Positions 9,500 to 19,239 are shown, counted from the stretch's first letter. The stretch: DNA of 64,000 nucleotides from Lachnospiraceae bacterium (GCA_017935565.1 JAGBHK010000022.1:156193-220192), one strand, 5' to 3'. Made by a program: numbers and translations. Notes: generated by a model from the letters alone, not told the origin.

Positions 9500-10264
9500 A
9501 TGTCTAGGAAAAGGTTTGGTTTAAAACATATCTTGATAATTCTTTTGCTGATAGCAATAATTGTCATAGTTGTGATATGTTATAAGGCAAAATTACATAT
9601 TGTTATACATGAGAATGGTGAAAGTTCAGATGATTATAAGTATACCGTTGAATTTGAAGGAAGTGATAGGTATACGGATGAAGAATTAAGCGATATTATG
9701 TTTGGAGAAGATGTCAGCAAAAATGCTGTTAAGTTTTGGTGGAATAGCATTTTTGGAGAAAAACAGGAGATACCATTTATCGAAACTTATGATATCGAGA
9801 TGAAATCATTTGGAAAATTTGTAATAACACTATATGATAAAAGTGTTGTAGGTTATGTGACGTATATGAGTAATAATCTTTATTTTGATAAGGATGGTAT
9901 AGTAGTCGAAAGCGCTACATTGGCACTGGAAAATGTACCGCCTGTCACGGGATTAGAGTTTGATTATTTTGTGTTACATGAAAAGTTACCTACGGATAAT
10001 GAAGATATTTTTGAATTGTTATTGGAACTTACGCAATTGTGTGACAAGTATGATATAGGTTGCGAAAAAATAAATATTACGGCAAATGATGAAGTTCAAT
10101 TGTTTTTCGGAACAGTCAGGGTCGATTTAGGCACGGGAGATATGCTAAATGAGAAAATGCTAGACCTTAGTGATTTGTACGAAGAATTGGAAGGAATATC
10201 CGGTGTTTTGAATATGAAAGAGTATGATTATGAAGATAACGGATATATTTTGAAAAAAAATTAA
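9500..10264 (+). CDS. ftsQ: FtsQ/DivIB-like cell division protein
   Basis: This 254-residue bitopic protein has a short basic N-terminus, one membrane segment (about residues 9-27) and an extracytoplasmic region. That region resembles a POTRA domain followed by an FtsQ/DivIB beta domain, with VGYVTYMSNNLYFDKDGIVVE matching the usual segment before the Y-x-D-x-x-G motif. It starts one base after murA ends and precedes ftsZ, the usual place for ftsQ. Identity is inferred from topology, position and that segment, because the family is poorly conserved. Confidence 0.72.
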   Translation: MSRKRFGLKHILIILLLIAIIVIVVICYKAKLHIVIHENGESSDDYKYTVEFEGSDRYTDEELSDIMFGEDVSKNAVKFWWNSIFGEKQEIPFIETYDIEMKSFGKFVITLYDKSVVGYVTYMSNNLYFDKDGIVVESATLALENVPPVTGLEFDYFVLHEKLPTDNEDIFELLLELTQLCDKYDIGCEKINITANDEVQLFFGTVRVDLGTGDMLNEKMLDLSDLYEELEGISGVLNMKEYDYEDNGYILKKN

Positions 10265-10271
10265 ATAATGG

Positions 10272-10300
10272 TTGATTATTTTCGAAAAAAATTATATTAT
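10272..10300 (+). promoter_or_regulatory. candidate sigma-A promoter for ftsZ
   Basis: TTGATT (10272-10277) and TATTAT (10295-10300) are separated by 17 bases in the 105-base gap before ftsZ. This would let ftsZ be transcribed separately from the upstream wall genes. Confidence 0.45.
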
Positions 10301-10369
10301 ATAAAGGTATGAGAGTACATAATTTTTTGATTGGTTTTATGCAATAATAGGTTGAAGGAGGAAAAAACC

Positions 10370-11512
10370 TTGCTTGAGATAGGAATAAATGAAGTTGAAG
10401 CAGCTGCAAAGATTATAGTTATTGGTGTAGGTGGCGCCGGTAATAACGCCGTTAACAGAATGGTTGACGAGGGGATATCAGGAGTAGAATTTATTGGTAT
10501 TAATACTGATAAGCAGGCTCTTAAGTTATGTAAGGCACCAACAGTATTCCAGATTGGTGAAAAACTTACAAAGGGTCTTGGTGCAGGAGCACAGCCAGAG
10601 GTTGGTGAAAAGGCTGCAGAAGAGAATATAGAAGAGATTAAAGAAATGTTATCCGGAGCCGACATGGTATTTGTTACATGCGGTATGGGTGGCGGTACAG
10701 GTACTGGTGCAGCACCTGTAGTTGCTAAACTTGCTAAAGAAAAGGGCATCCTTACAGTAGGTGTTGTTACAAAGCCTTTTAGATTTGAAGCAAAGACACG
10801 TATGAATAATGCGATAACAGGTATCGAAAAGCTTAAAGAGAATGTAGATACACTTATCGTTATTCCAAATGATAAATTACTTGAAATTGTTGATAGAAGA
10901 ACATCTATGCCAGATGCATTGAAGAAGGCTGATGAAGTTTTACAGCAGGCAGTACAGGGTATTACAGACCTTATTAATGTTCCTGCACTTATTAACCTTG
11001 ACTTTGCTGACGTTAAGACTGTTATGACAGACAGAGGTGTTGCTCATATCGGTATCGGTTCAGCTAAGGGTGATGATAAGGCTGCAGAAGCAGTTAAGAT
11101 TGCTGTTACTAGCCCACTTCTTGAGACAACTATCGCAGGTGCTGAACAGATTATCATCAATATTTCTGGTGATATCGGACTTGTGGAAGCTGATGAAGCT
11201 GCTACATATGTACAGCAGATGGCTGGCGACCAGGCTAATATTATCTTTGGTGTAAGATATGATGAAAATATGGTTGATGAGTGTGTAATCACAGTTATTG
11301 CTACTGGACTTGAATCAGCAGCAGCTCCATTTGGACAGGCTAAGGCATTTAATTATCAGCCTACAGGTTCTGTTATGAATTTAAATGGTGCAAAGCCACA
11401 GGCTACTGCAACTACACAGGCTAAACCTATTAGTTTCAATACTACACCAGTAGAGAGCAGAGTACAGGAAAAGAATATTGTTGTTCCTGAATTCTTACAG
11501 AGAAACAGATAA
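10370..11512 (+). CDS. ftsZ: cell division GTPase FtsZ
   Basis: FtsZ is the tubulin-like GTPase that forms the Z ring. The 380-residue protein has [12 protein letters not shown] near the N-terminus, the tubulin signature GGGTGTG at residues 107-113, and [11 protein letters not shown] in the T7 loop. The C-terminal peptide VPEFLQRNR would bind FtsA, SepF or ZapA-type partners. Translation starts at TTG 10370, with a strong AAGGAGG at 10355-10361. A strong terminator follows, so ftsZ closes the dcw cluster. Confidence 0.97.
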   Translation: MLEIGINEVEAAAKIIVIGVGGAGNNAVNRMVDEGISGVEFIGINTDKQALKLCKAPTVFQIGEKLTKGLGAGAQPEVGEKAAEENIEEIKEMLSGADMVFVTCGMGGGTGTGAAPVVAKLAKEKGILTVGVVTKPFRFEAKTRMNNAITGIEKLKENVDTLIVIPNDKLLEIVDRRTSMPDALKKADEVLQQAVQGITDLINVPALINLDFADVKTVMTDRGVAHIGIGSAKGDDKAAEAVKIAVTSPLLETTIAGAEQIIINISGDIGLVEADEAATYVQQMAGDQANIIFGVRYDENMVDECVITVIATGLESAAAPFGQAKAFNYQPTGSVMNLNGAKPQATATTQAKPISFNTTPVESRVQEKNIVVPEFLQRNR

Positions 11513-11543
11513 TATATAATAATTGAATATATTTTAGCATTTA

Positions 11544-11580
11544 ACGCAAGTAGGATTGATTAAATCTTACTTGCGTTTTT
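11544..11580 (+). terminator. intrinsic terminator after ftsZ
   Basis: ACGCAAGTA (11544-11552) pairs with TACTTGCGT (11568-11576), with further pairing inside, and a T run follows. Confidence 0.88.
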
Positions 11581-11661
11581 ACATATCTTTTACAATTTAT
11601 TTATATAATCTATATGCAATGTTTATATCATAAATATAGTAAAATTATAAAGGAGGTTATA

Positions 11662-12516
11662 GTGAATTATGTTGTATATCTGGATGTTTTCTTAATAATA
11701 AATACTTTTATGGATTTTCTTATTTTAGTTATTGCTAAAAGCCTTATAAAACCACGAACCACAATTAATAGATGCATTCTTGGTGCTGTTTTAGGTGGAG
11801 TTATGTCAGTAATTGCATTGCTTATACCTTTCAAAATAATTTGGCTTAGATTTATCACTTCATACATTTTTATTTGCCTAATTATGTGCAAGATTGCGTT
11901 TAAAACAAAAGGAATTAGAAATAATGTAAGAAATATGTGTATTGTGTACATTGTAACATTTTCAATTGGTGGAGCAATGAATGCACTGTATTATTACACG
12001 ACATTTGGATTGGTTGTAAATAGGATATTGTCTGGATATTATGTGAATACATTAAATGTGATTAGATTTATTTCCATTGCGCTTATTACATATTTAATTA
12101 CCGAGTTTTTGCTGAAAGTTTTTATGAAAAATAAAGCAAGTAATACAAGGTTGTTTCAAACAAGAATATGGATTAAAGAAAAATATGTTGATATTGTCGC
12201 ATTATTGGATACGGGGAATTTATTGTGTGAACCAATATCGGGACGTAAGGTACATGTAATAGAATATGAGGCTGTTAAAGATATTATTGAAAAGGAAAAT
12301 GGGTTTTACAGAGTGATTCCATATAATTCCGTAGGAAATTCTAAGGGATTGCTTAATGCAATTGAAGTTGACTTAATAGAGGTGGAAAATGAGGGAAATC
12401 TGCCTTTGAAATTAGAAAAACAGATAATTGCATTGTATGATAAAAAACTCGCTTCAGATGGCAAATTTGAGGGATTATTACATAGTAGTATAAAGGAGAG
12501 TATAAATGGTTATTAA
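11662..12516 (+). CDS. spoIIGA: sporulation sigma-E factor-processing peptidase
   Basis: SpoIIGA is the membrane-embedded aspartic protease that cleaves the pro-sequence from sigma-E after a forespore signal. The 284-residue protein has about five membrane segments in its first half and a cytoplasmic protease domain with the D-T-G motif at D183 in [12 protein letters not shown], as in the family. The start is GTG 11662 with AGGAGG 5 bases upstream. Its end overlaps sigE by 11 bases, so the two are translationally linked. A TATAAT lies at 11604-11609 with TTTACA 20 bases further upstream. This wide spacing recalls Spo0A-dependent spoIIG promoters, but I saw no clear 0A box. Confidence 0.93.
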   Translation: MNYVVYLDVFLIINTFMDFLILVIAKSLIKPRTTINRCILGAVLGGVMSVIALLIPFKIIWLRFITSYIFICLIMCKIAFKTKGIRNNVRNMCIVYIVTFSIGGAMNALYYYTTFGLVVNRILSGYYVNTLNVIRFISIALITYLITEFLLKVFMKNKASNTRLFQTRIWIKEKYVDIVALLDTGNLLCEPISGRKVHVIEYEAVKDIIEKENGFYRVIPYNSVGNSKGLLNAIEVDLIEVENEGNLPLKLEKQIIALYDKKLASDGKFEGLLHSSIKESINGY

Positions 12517-13246
12517 AGTTTCAATGAATAAAGGTTTATCGTTTAAGATGATACCTACAATTAAAAGTATTATTTTTGGAAATCAAAATGATGTACATTA
12601 CATAGGTGGAAGTGAGGTTTTACCGGCACCGTTAGAACCTTATGAGGAAGCTTGTGCGATTGAAGGCTTAGGCACTGAAGATGATGGTGAGGCCAGGTCT
12701 ATTTTGATTGAACATAATTTAAGGTTAGTAGTGTATATTGCAAAGAAATTTGACAATACAGGAGTTGGAGTGGAGGATTTGATATCCATAGGAACAATTG
12801 GTCTTATTAAATCCATCAATACATATAACAAGGATAAGAATATTAAACTTGCAACATATGCTTCAAGATGTATTGAAAATGAGATATTAATGTATTTGAG
12901 AAAGAATAGTAAAGCAAGGATGGAGGTTTCAATTGATGAACCTCTTAATGTGGATTGGGATGGAAATGAATTACTTTTATCAGATATATTGGGTACAGAT
13001 GAAGATGTTGTATATAAAAATATAGAAGATGAGGCTGAAATTAAACTTTTAAAAAGAGCTATTGAAAAATTATCTGGCAGAGAAAGACAGATTGTGGAAC
13101 TTAGATATGGAATTAATACACCGTCAGGTGAGGAAATGACTCAAAAGGACGTTGCAAATCTTTTGGGAATTTCACAGTCATATATTTCCAGATTAGAGAA
13201 AAAGATAATAAAAAGGTTAAAAAAGGAAATTGTAAGATTTGAATAA
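12506..13246 (+). CDS. sigE: RNA polymerase sporulation sigma factor sigma-E
   Basis: Sigma-E directs early mother-cell transcription in sporulation. The 246-residue protein begins with an amphipathic pro-sequence of about 30 residues, which SpoIIGA removes. It continues with region 2 ([24 protein letters not shown], then [18 protein letters not shown]) and region 4 ([13 protein letters not shown]...[16 protein letters not shown]). It overlaps spoIIGA and has AAAGGAG before the ATG. The adjacent cleaving protease distinguishes it from other sigma-70 factors. Confidence 0.95.
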   Translation: MVIKVSMNKGLSFKMIPTIKSIIFGNQNDVHYIGGSEVLPAPLEPYEEACAIEGLGTEDDGEARSILIEHNLRLVVYIAKKFDNTGVGVEDLISIGTIGLIKSINTYNKDKNIKLATYASRCIENEILMYLRKNSKARMEVSIDEPLNVDWDGNELLLSDILGTDEDVVYKNIEDEAEIKLLKRAIEKLSGRERQIVELRYGINTPSGEEMTQKDVANLLGISQSYISRLEKKIIKRLKKEIVRFE

Positions 13247-13315
13247 AAACCACTAGATATGTGAATCATTTTATTGAAGAAAATAAAAGATAAAGTGATA
13301 GCATTGGAGGTTTTT

Positions 13316-14092
13316 ATGGCTCTCTATAAAGTTGAAATATGCGGCGTTAATACAAATAAACTGCCGATTTTAACGGAGGAGGAAAAAGAGGAACTTTTTG
13401 ACAGAATAGAGAAAGGTGACAAAGAGGCAAGAGATTTATTTATTCAAGGTAATTTAAGACTTGTTTTAAGCATAATTCAAAGATTTAATAACAGTAACGA
13501 GGATGCATCGGATTTGTTTCAAATCGGCTGCATAGGCCTTATTAAGGCTTTGGATAATTTTGATAGGTCGTTAAATGTAAAATTTAGTACGTATGCTGTT
13601 CCCATGATCATCGGTGAACTTAAAAGGCATTTAAGAGATTATAATACTATTAGGGTTTCCCGTTCTTTGAAGGATATTGCTTACAAGGCAATATATGCAA
13701 GGGAAAAAATGATAAAGGAAAATCAAAAGGAGCCAAATATAGATGAAATTGCTAAGGCCATTGAAGTGCCAAAGGAAGATGTAGTTGTAGCTTTAGATGC
13801 AATTCAAACACCGATGTCTTTGTATGAACCTGTTTATACAGAAGGTGGGGATACATTGTATGTAATGGACCAGATTAGCGATAAGAAAAATAAGGAAGAA
13901 AATTGGATAGAACAATTATCTTTAAAACAGGCTCTTGATAAATTGTCTGATAGAGAGCGAAATATAGTCGAATTGAGATTTTTTAGAGGGAAAACACAAA
14001 TGGAAGTGGCTGATGAAATTGGTATAAGTCAGGCTCAGGTCAGCAGACTTGAGAAAAATGCATTGAAAAATATGAAGTATTATATGGAGTGA
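13316..14092 (+). CDS. sigG: RNA polymerase sporulation sigma factor sigma-G
   Basis: Sigma-G directs late forespore transcription. The 258-residue protein starts with MALYKVEICGVNTNKLP, typical of SigG, where the CGVNT segment is involved in anti-sigma control. It continues with region 2 (NLRLVLSIIQRFNN...DLFQIGCIGLIKALDNFD), region 3 and a region 4 helix-turn-helix (ADEIGISQAQVSRLEKNAL). The ATG at 13316 has TTGGAGG 5 bases upstream. It follows sigE by 69 bases, the conserved spoIIGA-sigE-sigG order. Confidence 0.95.
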   Translation: MALYKVEICGVNTNKLPILTEEEKEELFDRIEKGDKEARDLFIQGNLRLVLSIIQRFNNSNEDASDLFQIGCIGLIKALDNFDRSLNVKFSTYAVPMIIGELKRHLRDYNTIRVSRSLKDIAYKAIYAREKMIKENQKEPNIDEIAKAIEVPKEDVVVALDAIQTPMSLYEPVYTEGGDTLYVMDQISDKKNKEENWIEQLSLKQALDKLSDRERNIVELRFFRGKTQMEVADEIGISQAQVSRLEKNALKNMKYYME

Positions 14093-14096
14093 TAAT

Positions 14097-14417
14097 TTGA
14101 GAAATCATAATGAAACTAATACTGTCAGAATATGTGGATTAAAAACTAAGGAAGTAATCAACGAGTGTAGTTGCAAAAGACTAGGATTTATATGTGATGT
14201 GGATATAGATATTTGTTCTGGTTGTATTTGCAACATAATAGTGCCAGGCCCTGCGAAATTTTGCGGGGCCTTTGGTAGAGAAGGAGAGTACGTAATTCCC
14301 TATAAGTGTATAAAAAGCATAGGAGAGGACATTGTCATTGTAAACATTGATGAAAATAATTTCTTACATAAAATAAATACAAGAGATAAAATGAAGGATA
14401 TGTTTTTTGATTTTTAA
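14097..14417 (+). CDS. ymxH: YlmC/YmxH family sporulation-associated protein (PRC-barrel)
   Basis: This 106-residue protein has the PRC-barrel pattern of the YlmC/YmxH family (KEVINECSCKRLGFICDVDID, then PYKCIKSIGEDIVIVN). The family often follows sigG or lies near sporulation genes. Its molecular role is not established. The start is TTG 14097, four bases after the sigG stop, with GGAG inside the sigG end. The stop codon abuts a large palindromic element. Confidence 0.82.
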   Translation: MRNHNETNTVRICGLKTKEVINECSCKRLGFICDVDIDICSGCICNIIVPGPAKFCGAFGREGEYVIPYKCIKSIGEDIVIVNIDENNFLHKINTRDKMKDMFFDF

Positions 14418-14540
14418 TTTTCCAATCGATGCAAGATTATAAATGTAACTTCGCAATACACACTGTTTGAGTAGGCGAAGCCTACGAGTTTGTGTATGCG
14501 GAGTTTAATATCATTATAATCTTGCAGTGATTAGGAAAAT
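14417..14540. repeat. 124-base imperfect palindromic element
   Basis: The stretch folds back on itself. ATTTTCC (14417-14423) pairs with GGAAAAT (14534-14540). GCAAGATTATAA (14431-14442) pairs perfectly with TTATAATCTTGC (14514-14525). AACT/CGCA/ATACACA segments pair with TGTGTAT/GCG/AGTT, and GTAGGC-GAA-GCCTAC (14471-14485) caps the hairpin. No T run follows, so it is not an ordinary terminator. It could be a miniature mobile element (MITE-like), an extragenic palindromic repeat or a structured RNA. No second copy was seen in the window. Confidence 0.75.
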
Positions 14541-14636
14541 AATAATCTTTTAGTAATACGGTAGTGTCAGTCAAACGCATAAAAATCTGTTACTCATAAT
14601 AAAAACATTTCATATTTCTATCAAAGGTTAAAACAC

Positions 14637-14665
14637 TTGACCAAATTTATTATTTTGTATAGAAT
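14637..14665 (+). promoter_or_regulatory. sigma-A promoter for nrdR
   Basis: TTGACC (14637-14642) and TAGAAT (14660-14665) have a 17-base spacer. The nrdR ribosome binding site CTGGAGG follows at 14684-14690. Confidence 0.75.
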
Positions 14666-14698
14666 ATAGGTATATTTGTATAACTGGAGGATGAAGAA

Positions 14699-15151
14699 GT
14701 GAAGTGTCCGTTTTGTGGAAAAGAAAATACCAGAGTTATTGACTCAAGACCTGCAGAAGATAATAGTGCTATTAGAAGAAGAAGACAGTGTGATAAATGT
14801 GAAAAAAGATTCACTACATATGAAAAGGTTGAAAGCATTCCTATAATGGTTGTAAAAAAAGGAAATGTTAGAGAAGCCTATGATAGAGACAAGATTGCTA
14901 AGGGTGTTTTGCGTTCATGCCATAAGAGACCTGTATCAAGAGATGAGATATCTAAATTGGTTGATGAGATTGAAACAGCTATATTTAATCTTGAAGAAAA
15001 GGAAATTTCAAGTAATACAATCGGTGAGATTGTTATGGACAAAATGAAAGATTTTGATTCGGTTGCATATGTTAGATTTGCTTCCGTGTATAGAGAATTC
15101 AAGGATGTTAACACATTCATGGATGAAATTAAAAAAATATTAGATAAATAG
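14699..15151 (+). CDS. nrdR: transcriptional repressor NrdR
   Basis: NrdR represses ribonucleotide reductase genes in response to ATP/dATP. The 150-residue protein has the zinc ribbon C3-x2-C6 and C31-x2-C34 with VIDSRP between them, then an ATP-cone domain (VVKKGNVREAYDRDKIAKGV). Length and sequence match the family closely. The start is GTG 14699 with CTGGAGG 8 bases upstream. No ribonucleotide reductase gene lies in this window. Confidence 0.96.
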   Translation: MKCPFCGKENTRVIDSRPAEDNSAIRRRRQCDKCEKRFTTYEKVESIPIMVVKKGNVREAYDRDKIAKGVLRSCHKRPVSRDEISKLVDEIETAIFNLEEKEISSNTIGEIVMDKMKDFDSVAYVRFASVYREFKDVNTFMDEIKKILDK

Positions 15152-15158
15152 GTGAAGT

Positions 15159-15671
15159 ATGTTAAAGAAATTCTATCCTAAAAAGTACGTTAAAAGCACA
15201 TATTCAATCAATTTTGAAAAATGCTATGAAAAGGGCATGAGAGGTGTTCTTTTCGATATTGATAACACATTGGTGCCTCATGGTGAACCAGCTGATGATA
15301 AAGCGATTGCTTTATTTAAAAGACTTGATGAGATTGGTTTTAATTATTGTCTTATCTCGAATAATAAGGAGCCTAGAATTACTCCATTTGCCGAGGCTGT
15401 AGGAGCAAAGAATTATATCTGTGATGCTCATAAGCCTATGGTGAAGTCATATAAGAAAGCTATGGAACTTATGGGAACCAACGAGAGCAATTCGATGTTT
15501 GTTGGTGACCAGATTTTCACAGATGTATATGGTGCAAATAGAGCAGGAATGTATACGATTCTAGTAAAACCTATACATCCAAAAGAAGAGATACAGATTG
15601 TGCTGAAGAGATATTTGGAAAAGATTGTATTGAAATCTTATCTGAATGCTAAAAAGAAGAAAAAAGTGTAA
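15159..15671 (+). CDS. yqeG: YqeG family HAD-type phosphatase
   Basis: This 170-residue HAD-superfamily protein has the DxDxT motif FDIDNTL (D33, D35, T37) and the later FVGDQIFTDVYGANRAG motif. The pattern and length fit the YqeG subfamily, phosphatidylglycerophosphatase-like enzymes often next to nrdR or yqeH in Firmicutes. The substrate is not shown by sequence. The C-terminus is unusually Lys-rich. It follows nrdR by 7 bases. Confidence 0.88.
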   Translation: MLKKFYPKKYVKSTYSINFEKCYEKGMRGVLFDIDNTLVPHGEPADDKAIALFKRLDEIGFNYCLISNNKEPRITPFAEAVGAKNYICDAHKPMVKSYKKAMELMGTNESNSMFVGDQIFTDVYGANRAGMYTILVKPIHPKEEIQIVLKRYLEKIVLKSYLNAKKKKKV

Positions 15672-15676
15672 AATTT

Positions 15677-15702
15677 AAGCCCCCAGTGCGACTGGGGGCT
15701 TT
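15677..15702. terminator. bidirectional terminator between yqeG and the ABC permease gene
   Basis: AAGCCCCCAGT (15677-15687), GCG loop, ACTGGGGGCTT (15691-15701): a strong GC-rich hairpin between convergent genes. Confidence 0.85.
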
Positions 15703-15712
15703 GGTTTATCCC

Positions 15713-17857
15713 TTATTCATATGTGTTATATACTTTCTCAAAAAGACTTGCGATTGACATTGCATCTGTAAAGAAATATGTGGACAGACGATTATATGAG
15801 TTATTGATGGTATAATTTCCGTCAATAAATACAATGTGTGAAGAATCTTCATAGTCAGTACGTTCTTTGATAAGAGTAATGATTCCGTTGATTTCGTCTT
15901 TCATTTGTTCTTCAAAATCAATGCCTGTATAATATGGATAGAAGCGATGTGTATATTCTAATTCGCCGCTTTTGATATTATAAACCATAAAATTGAGATG
16001 ACAATATATATCATCAGTAGTATAATCGTTTAAGTTTGAATAAATATCACATACTTTATCTAAAGAATCAGATTGTTTAGTTGCCTTTTTATCAAGGATT
16101 TCAAACATCGTTTCTAATGTTTTAGGTGTTGATTTGTTTAAATAAATATCAATGCGATATTCGGCACTATCTACGTAGGTTGTTGCATAAAAACTCATAG
16201 CATTATTAGAATCATAATTGTGATTATTCAATACAGTTTCTAATTCATTCATAGGTAAATCTTTGATTTCATCATTGAGTACATCCGTTATTTCTTGTAA
16301 TTCATCTGATGTGAATAGGCAATTATTTTCATATACATAATAATTTTTTGGTAAAGAATAACGAATTTCTTTATATTCTTCGTTTGAATGCATAAGTTCA
16401 CATAATTCCTGATATTCACTTTCGGTTAGGTGAATTATTCTTTCGGCTTTGTTTAAAAATTGGTTAAATTCAATGGTTACTTGGTAAAGTTCACCTTTAG
16501 AGTGATAATATTCATATAAGCGATAAAATTGATAATTATCTGATTGGTAAGCTTCTTTGAAGCGCTCTAGTTCTTCGTTGTACTGTTCTGTAACAAAATC
16601 TATTATTTTTTCATCATTATATTTGATTTTCGAAGTTACATAATCATAGTAATAGTCTTCATCATAATGATTAAAATCATTATAATAACCGTATTCGCTG
16701 CCACCATTTTTTATTTTTACATAAGAAATTTTAGAGGCATTAGGCTCATAATTTAAAATATTATTTTCTGAAACCTTGAGTGCAACTACAACTAATATAC
16801 ACAAAATAGCAACAATCGGTATGCTCTTTAAAACATTTAAAAGGTTTTTTGCCTTTTTAGTTGTCAACATTTCGTATATTGTCATTGCGCATATTGTAAC
16901 GAAAATGTAAATAAGTAATTCCATTATTACATATGTATCAATTTCATCCATTTCGTAATTATATAGTGAAAGTGCGATAAAAATTGATGAAACAAAACCT
17001 ATGCATGTTCTAATTGCATGATGAGCAAATGGATTATTCAATGAGTTTTCAGCTTGTTCACTGCGTCTTCTGTTAAACATTAATATTGCTAATACATAAT
17101 AGATTGCAGCGAGCACAAATGTATATAGTGTTGGAATGCCAATTGCAAAAATTGAATCTTCTTCATAAGCTAAAAGCCAATATATTTGGTTCCAAACAAG
17201 GTTTATTGAGTTGGAAAAAATACCAAAATCAGCATTCATTGGTAATAATATATCAAAGTTTGAAGTGATACATTCTGAAATAAGTGCAATTACAAATCTT
17301 GGTCCAATAAGCAATACTAAAGTAAATACAAAACTTGTAAAAGTAGTACCTGTCATTGCGCATGCTAATAACATAATAGATAATGTCAATAATGTACATA
17401 CAAAAATATTGAGCATATATGTAAGTATAGGTAAAAATATAACTTTAATATATTTGTGAGCAAATAAAAATGCAATTGTAGGTACTGCGGTTGCAATTAT
17501 GAGAAGTACAACTGAAGCGGCTAATATCGCAAGCGAATATGTAACAAATAGGCAAATTCTTTTCTGTGGAATAGCGTGGTAAAAATCACTGGCATTTCTC
17601 TTAGTTAAGAATTTGAACAGTTTGATTGTGAAAACAGGTATCGCAATAGCATATATAATATGTAAATGTCCATAGGCATCTGCTGCTGAAATATAGTCAA
17701 TTGTTGGAGTGTATTGGTATGATTTTATGCTCTCTGCAATAAGTACAAATACTGTGATTCCAGCAATACCCAAAAGCACACCTAAACACAAGAAAAACTG
17801 TATTCTTATTTGTTTTAAAGCTTCTTTAAAAAGTTTAAAATTAAATATATTTTTCAT
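15713..17857 (-). CDS. ABC transporter permease, large extracytoplasmic C-terminal region
   Basis: This 714-residue membrane protein has about nine hydrophobic segments in the N-terminal 370 residues. A hydrophilic C-terminal region of about 340 residues, rich in Tyr, Asp, Asn and Glu, is probably outside the membrane. It lies one base after the ATP-binding gene, so it is the permease of that transporter, in the style of YtrA-regulated ABC systems. GGGGGAGG precedes the ATG. The transported substrate is unknown. Related systems respond to cell-envelope antibiotics, but that is inference from the regulator type. Confidence 0.75.
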   Translation of the reverse strand: MKNIFNFKLFKEALKQIRIQFFLCLGVLLGIAGITVFVLIAESIKSYQYTPTIDYISAADAYGHLHIIYAIAIPVFTIKLFKFLTKRNASDFYHAIPQKRICLFVTYSLAILAASVVLLIIATAVPTIAFLFAHKYIKVIFLPILTYMLNIFVCTLLTLSIMLLACAMTGTTFTSFVFTLVLLIGPRFVIALISECITSNFDILLPMNADFGIFSNSINLVWNQIYWLLAYEEDSIFAIGIPTLYTFVLAAIYYVLAILMFNRRRSEQAENSLNNPFAHHAIRTCIGFVSSIFIALSLYNYEMDEIDTYVIMELLIYIFVTICAMTIYEMLTTKKAKNLLNVLKSIPIVAILCILVVVALKVSENNILNYEPNASKISYVKIKNGGSEYGYYNDFNHYDEDYYYDYVTSKIKYNDEKIIDFVTEQYNEELERFKEAYQSDNYQFYRLYEYYHSKGELYQVTIEFNQFLNKAERIIHLTESEYQELCELMHSNEEYKEIRYSLPKNYYVYENNCLFTSDELQEITDVLNDEIKDLPMNELETVLNNHNYDSNNAMSFYATTYVDSAEYRIDIYLNKSTPKTLETMFEILDKKATKQSDSLDKVCDIYSNLNDYTTDDIYCHLNFMVYNIKSGELEYTHRFYPYYTGIDFEEQMKDEINGIITLIKERTDYEDSSHIVFIDGNYTINNSYNRLSTYFFTDAMSIASLFEKVYNTYE

Positions 17858-17858
17858 C

Positions 17859-18767
17859 TTATTCCTCCCCCTTTAATATATTGCTAAAGTCGTAACCTAA
17901 AGCTTCCATTTCGTATGTAAACACTTCCTCAAGTGTAAGTGGAAGCATATCAAGTAAAACAGGGTTTAATTGCTTTAACAGTTCATGGGTTTCATCCTTG
18001 TCGCCCTTAATAATCATGCTGGCAACAGAACCAACTTTTTTAAATTTTGTGTACTGAATGTTGCTAAACAATGATTCGTCAAATTCTCTTGCAAAACCAA
18101 TCTGAACTTTGAATCGCTCTGTTTTTAAATTATCCACATCATTTTCTAATACAAGACCACCCTTGTGAAGTAGGGCTAATTGGTCACAAATATCTTCAAG
18201 TTCACGGAGTGAGTGTGAAGTTATAATAACAGTTGTGTTTTTCTCAATAACATCCTGACAAATAAGGCTTTTCACAAGACTTCTCATAATTGGGTCGAGA
18301 CCGTCAAATGTTTCGTCAAAGAATAAATAATCAGTTCTGCATGATAATGCAAGAATGATTGCAGCCTGACGTTTCATACCCTTTGAAAATGTATTGATAG
18401 ATCTTTTTGGGTTCAACTGAAAAGCTTCGGTCAAAGTTTTACATCTTTCCATATCGAAGTTTTCGTAAACAGAAGCATATAATTCTGCCATTCTGTTAAT
18501 AGAAGCTTCTGGAAGGAAGTATAATTCATCAGGTACGTAAGCAAATTTCTTTTTTGCTTCAGGATTATCATATACAGGTAAATCATCTATAGTGATTGTT
18601 CCGTTGTCTGGTCTGTATACGCCGGTTATCATTCGTAAAAATGTAGATTTACCAGCGCCATTGGAGCCAACAAGACCATATATGCAGCCTTTTTTTATTT
18701 GACATGTAATATCATCTACAGCAGTAAATTTACCAAATTTTTTGGTAAGATTTTTTGCATCTATCAT
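17859..18767 (-). CDS. ABC transporter ATP-binding protein
   Basis: This 302-residue ATPase has Walker A at residues 34-42 (GSNGAGKST), a signature FSKGMKRQ, Walker B with the D-loop LFFDETFDGLD, and an H-loop in ITSHSLRELED. DET replaces the common DEP of Walker B, and the Walker B Glu is retained. A C-terminal extension follows the fold. I chose the ATG at 18767 because AAAGGAG lies upstream. An ATG at 18788 overlaps the gntR stop (ATGA) but lacks a ribosome binding site. Confidence 0.9.
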   Translation of the reverse strand: MIDAKNLTKKFGKFTAVDDITCQIKKGCIYGLVGSNGAGKSTFLRMITGVYRPDNGTITIDDLPVYDNPEAKKKFAYVPDELYFLPEASINRMAELYASVYENFDMERCKTLTEAFQLNPKRSINTFSKGMKRQAAIILALSCRTDYLFFDETFDGLDPIMRSLVKSLICQDVIEKNTTVIITSHSLRELEDICDQLALLHKGGLVLENDVDNLKTERFKVQIGFAREFDESLFSNIQYTKFKKVGSVASMIIKGDKDETHELLKQLNPVLLDMLPLTLEEVFTYEMEALGYDFSNILKGEE

Positions 18768-18784
18768 ATTAAAATACTCCTTTC

Positions 18785-19150
18785 TCATTTGGAATAGACA
18801 ATGTTAATATTGTCTATAACCTCATCTTTTGGCACACCTGCCAATTTTAATTCGGTGGCAATCTCAATAAGTTCGTCCATACGTCCGTGTTTGGCCTTAC
18901 TTAAGGTCTCTTTTGCGTTTTCAGCAATGAAACATCCCTTGCCAGGAACAGAATAAACCAGTCCGCGCCTGTCTAATTCAATAATGGCTTTCTGTATAGT
19001 GTTTGGATTAACAGATAAAGTTACAGAAAGATTACGAACAGAAGGTAACTGTGAATTTGGTTCCAAAAGACCAGTTAAGATATAACTCTCAACCTGCTCA
19101 ACAAGTTGTTCATAAACAGGAACCCTTGATAGTGGGTCGATTTGAAACAT
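18785..19150 (-). CDS. GntR-family (YtrA subfamily) repressor
   Basis: The 121-residue protein has an N-terminal winged helix (PVYEQLVEQVESYILTGLL...LPSVRNLSVTLSVNPNTIQKAI) and a short helical C-terminus of about 40 residues. That is the YtrA architecture rather than the large ligand-binding types. It heads the operon with the ABC genes and probably represses it until a signal arrives. The ATG at 19150 has AAAGGGG upstream. A matching operator lies 60-90 bases upstream. Confidence 0.92.
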   Translation of the reverse strand: MFQIDPLSRVPVYEQLVEQVESYILTGLLEPNSQLPSVRNLSVTLSVNPNTIQKAIIELDRRGLVYSVPGKGCFIAENAKETLSKAKHGRMDELIEIATELKLAGVPKDEVIDNINIVYSK

Positions 19151-19210
19151 TAAAACATCCCCTTTCTTATGCTTTTTATAAAACATGTATAAATTGTATT
19201 CATGAAACAA

Positions 19211-19239
19211 TAACTGTACTATCACAACTAGTACAGTTA
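19211..19239. promoter_or_regulatory. YtrA-type operator
   Basis: TAACTGTACT (19211-19220) and AGTACAGTTA (19230-19239) form a perfect 10-base inverted repeat with a 9-base spacer. It lies just downstream of the gntR promoter's -10, where a bound dimer would block transcription. Confidence 0.75.

Noticed and set aside
13247-13315. Sigma-F or sigma-G type promoter before sigG
   Set aside because: I could not align convincing -35 and -10 forespore hexamers in this short gap.
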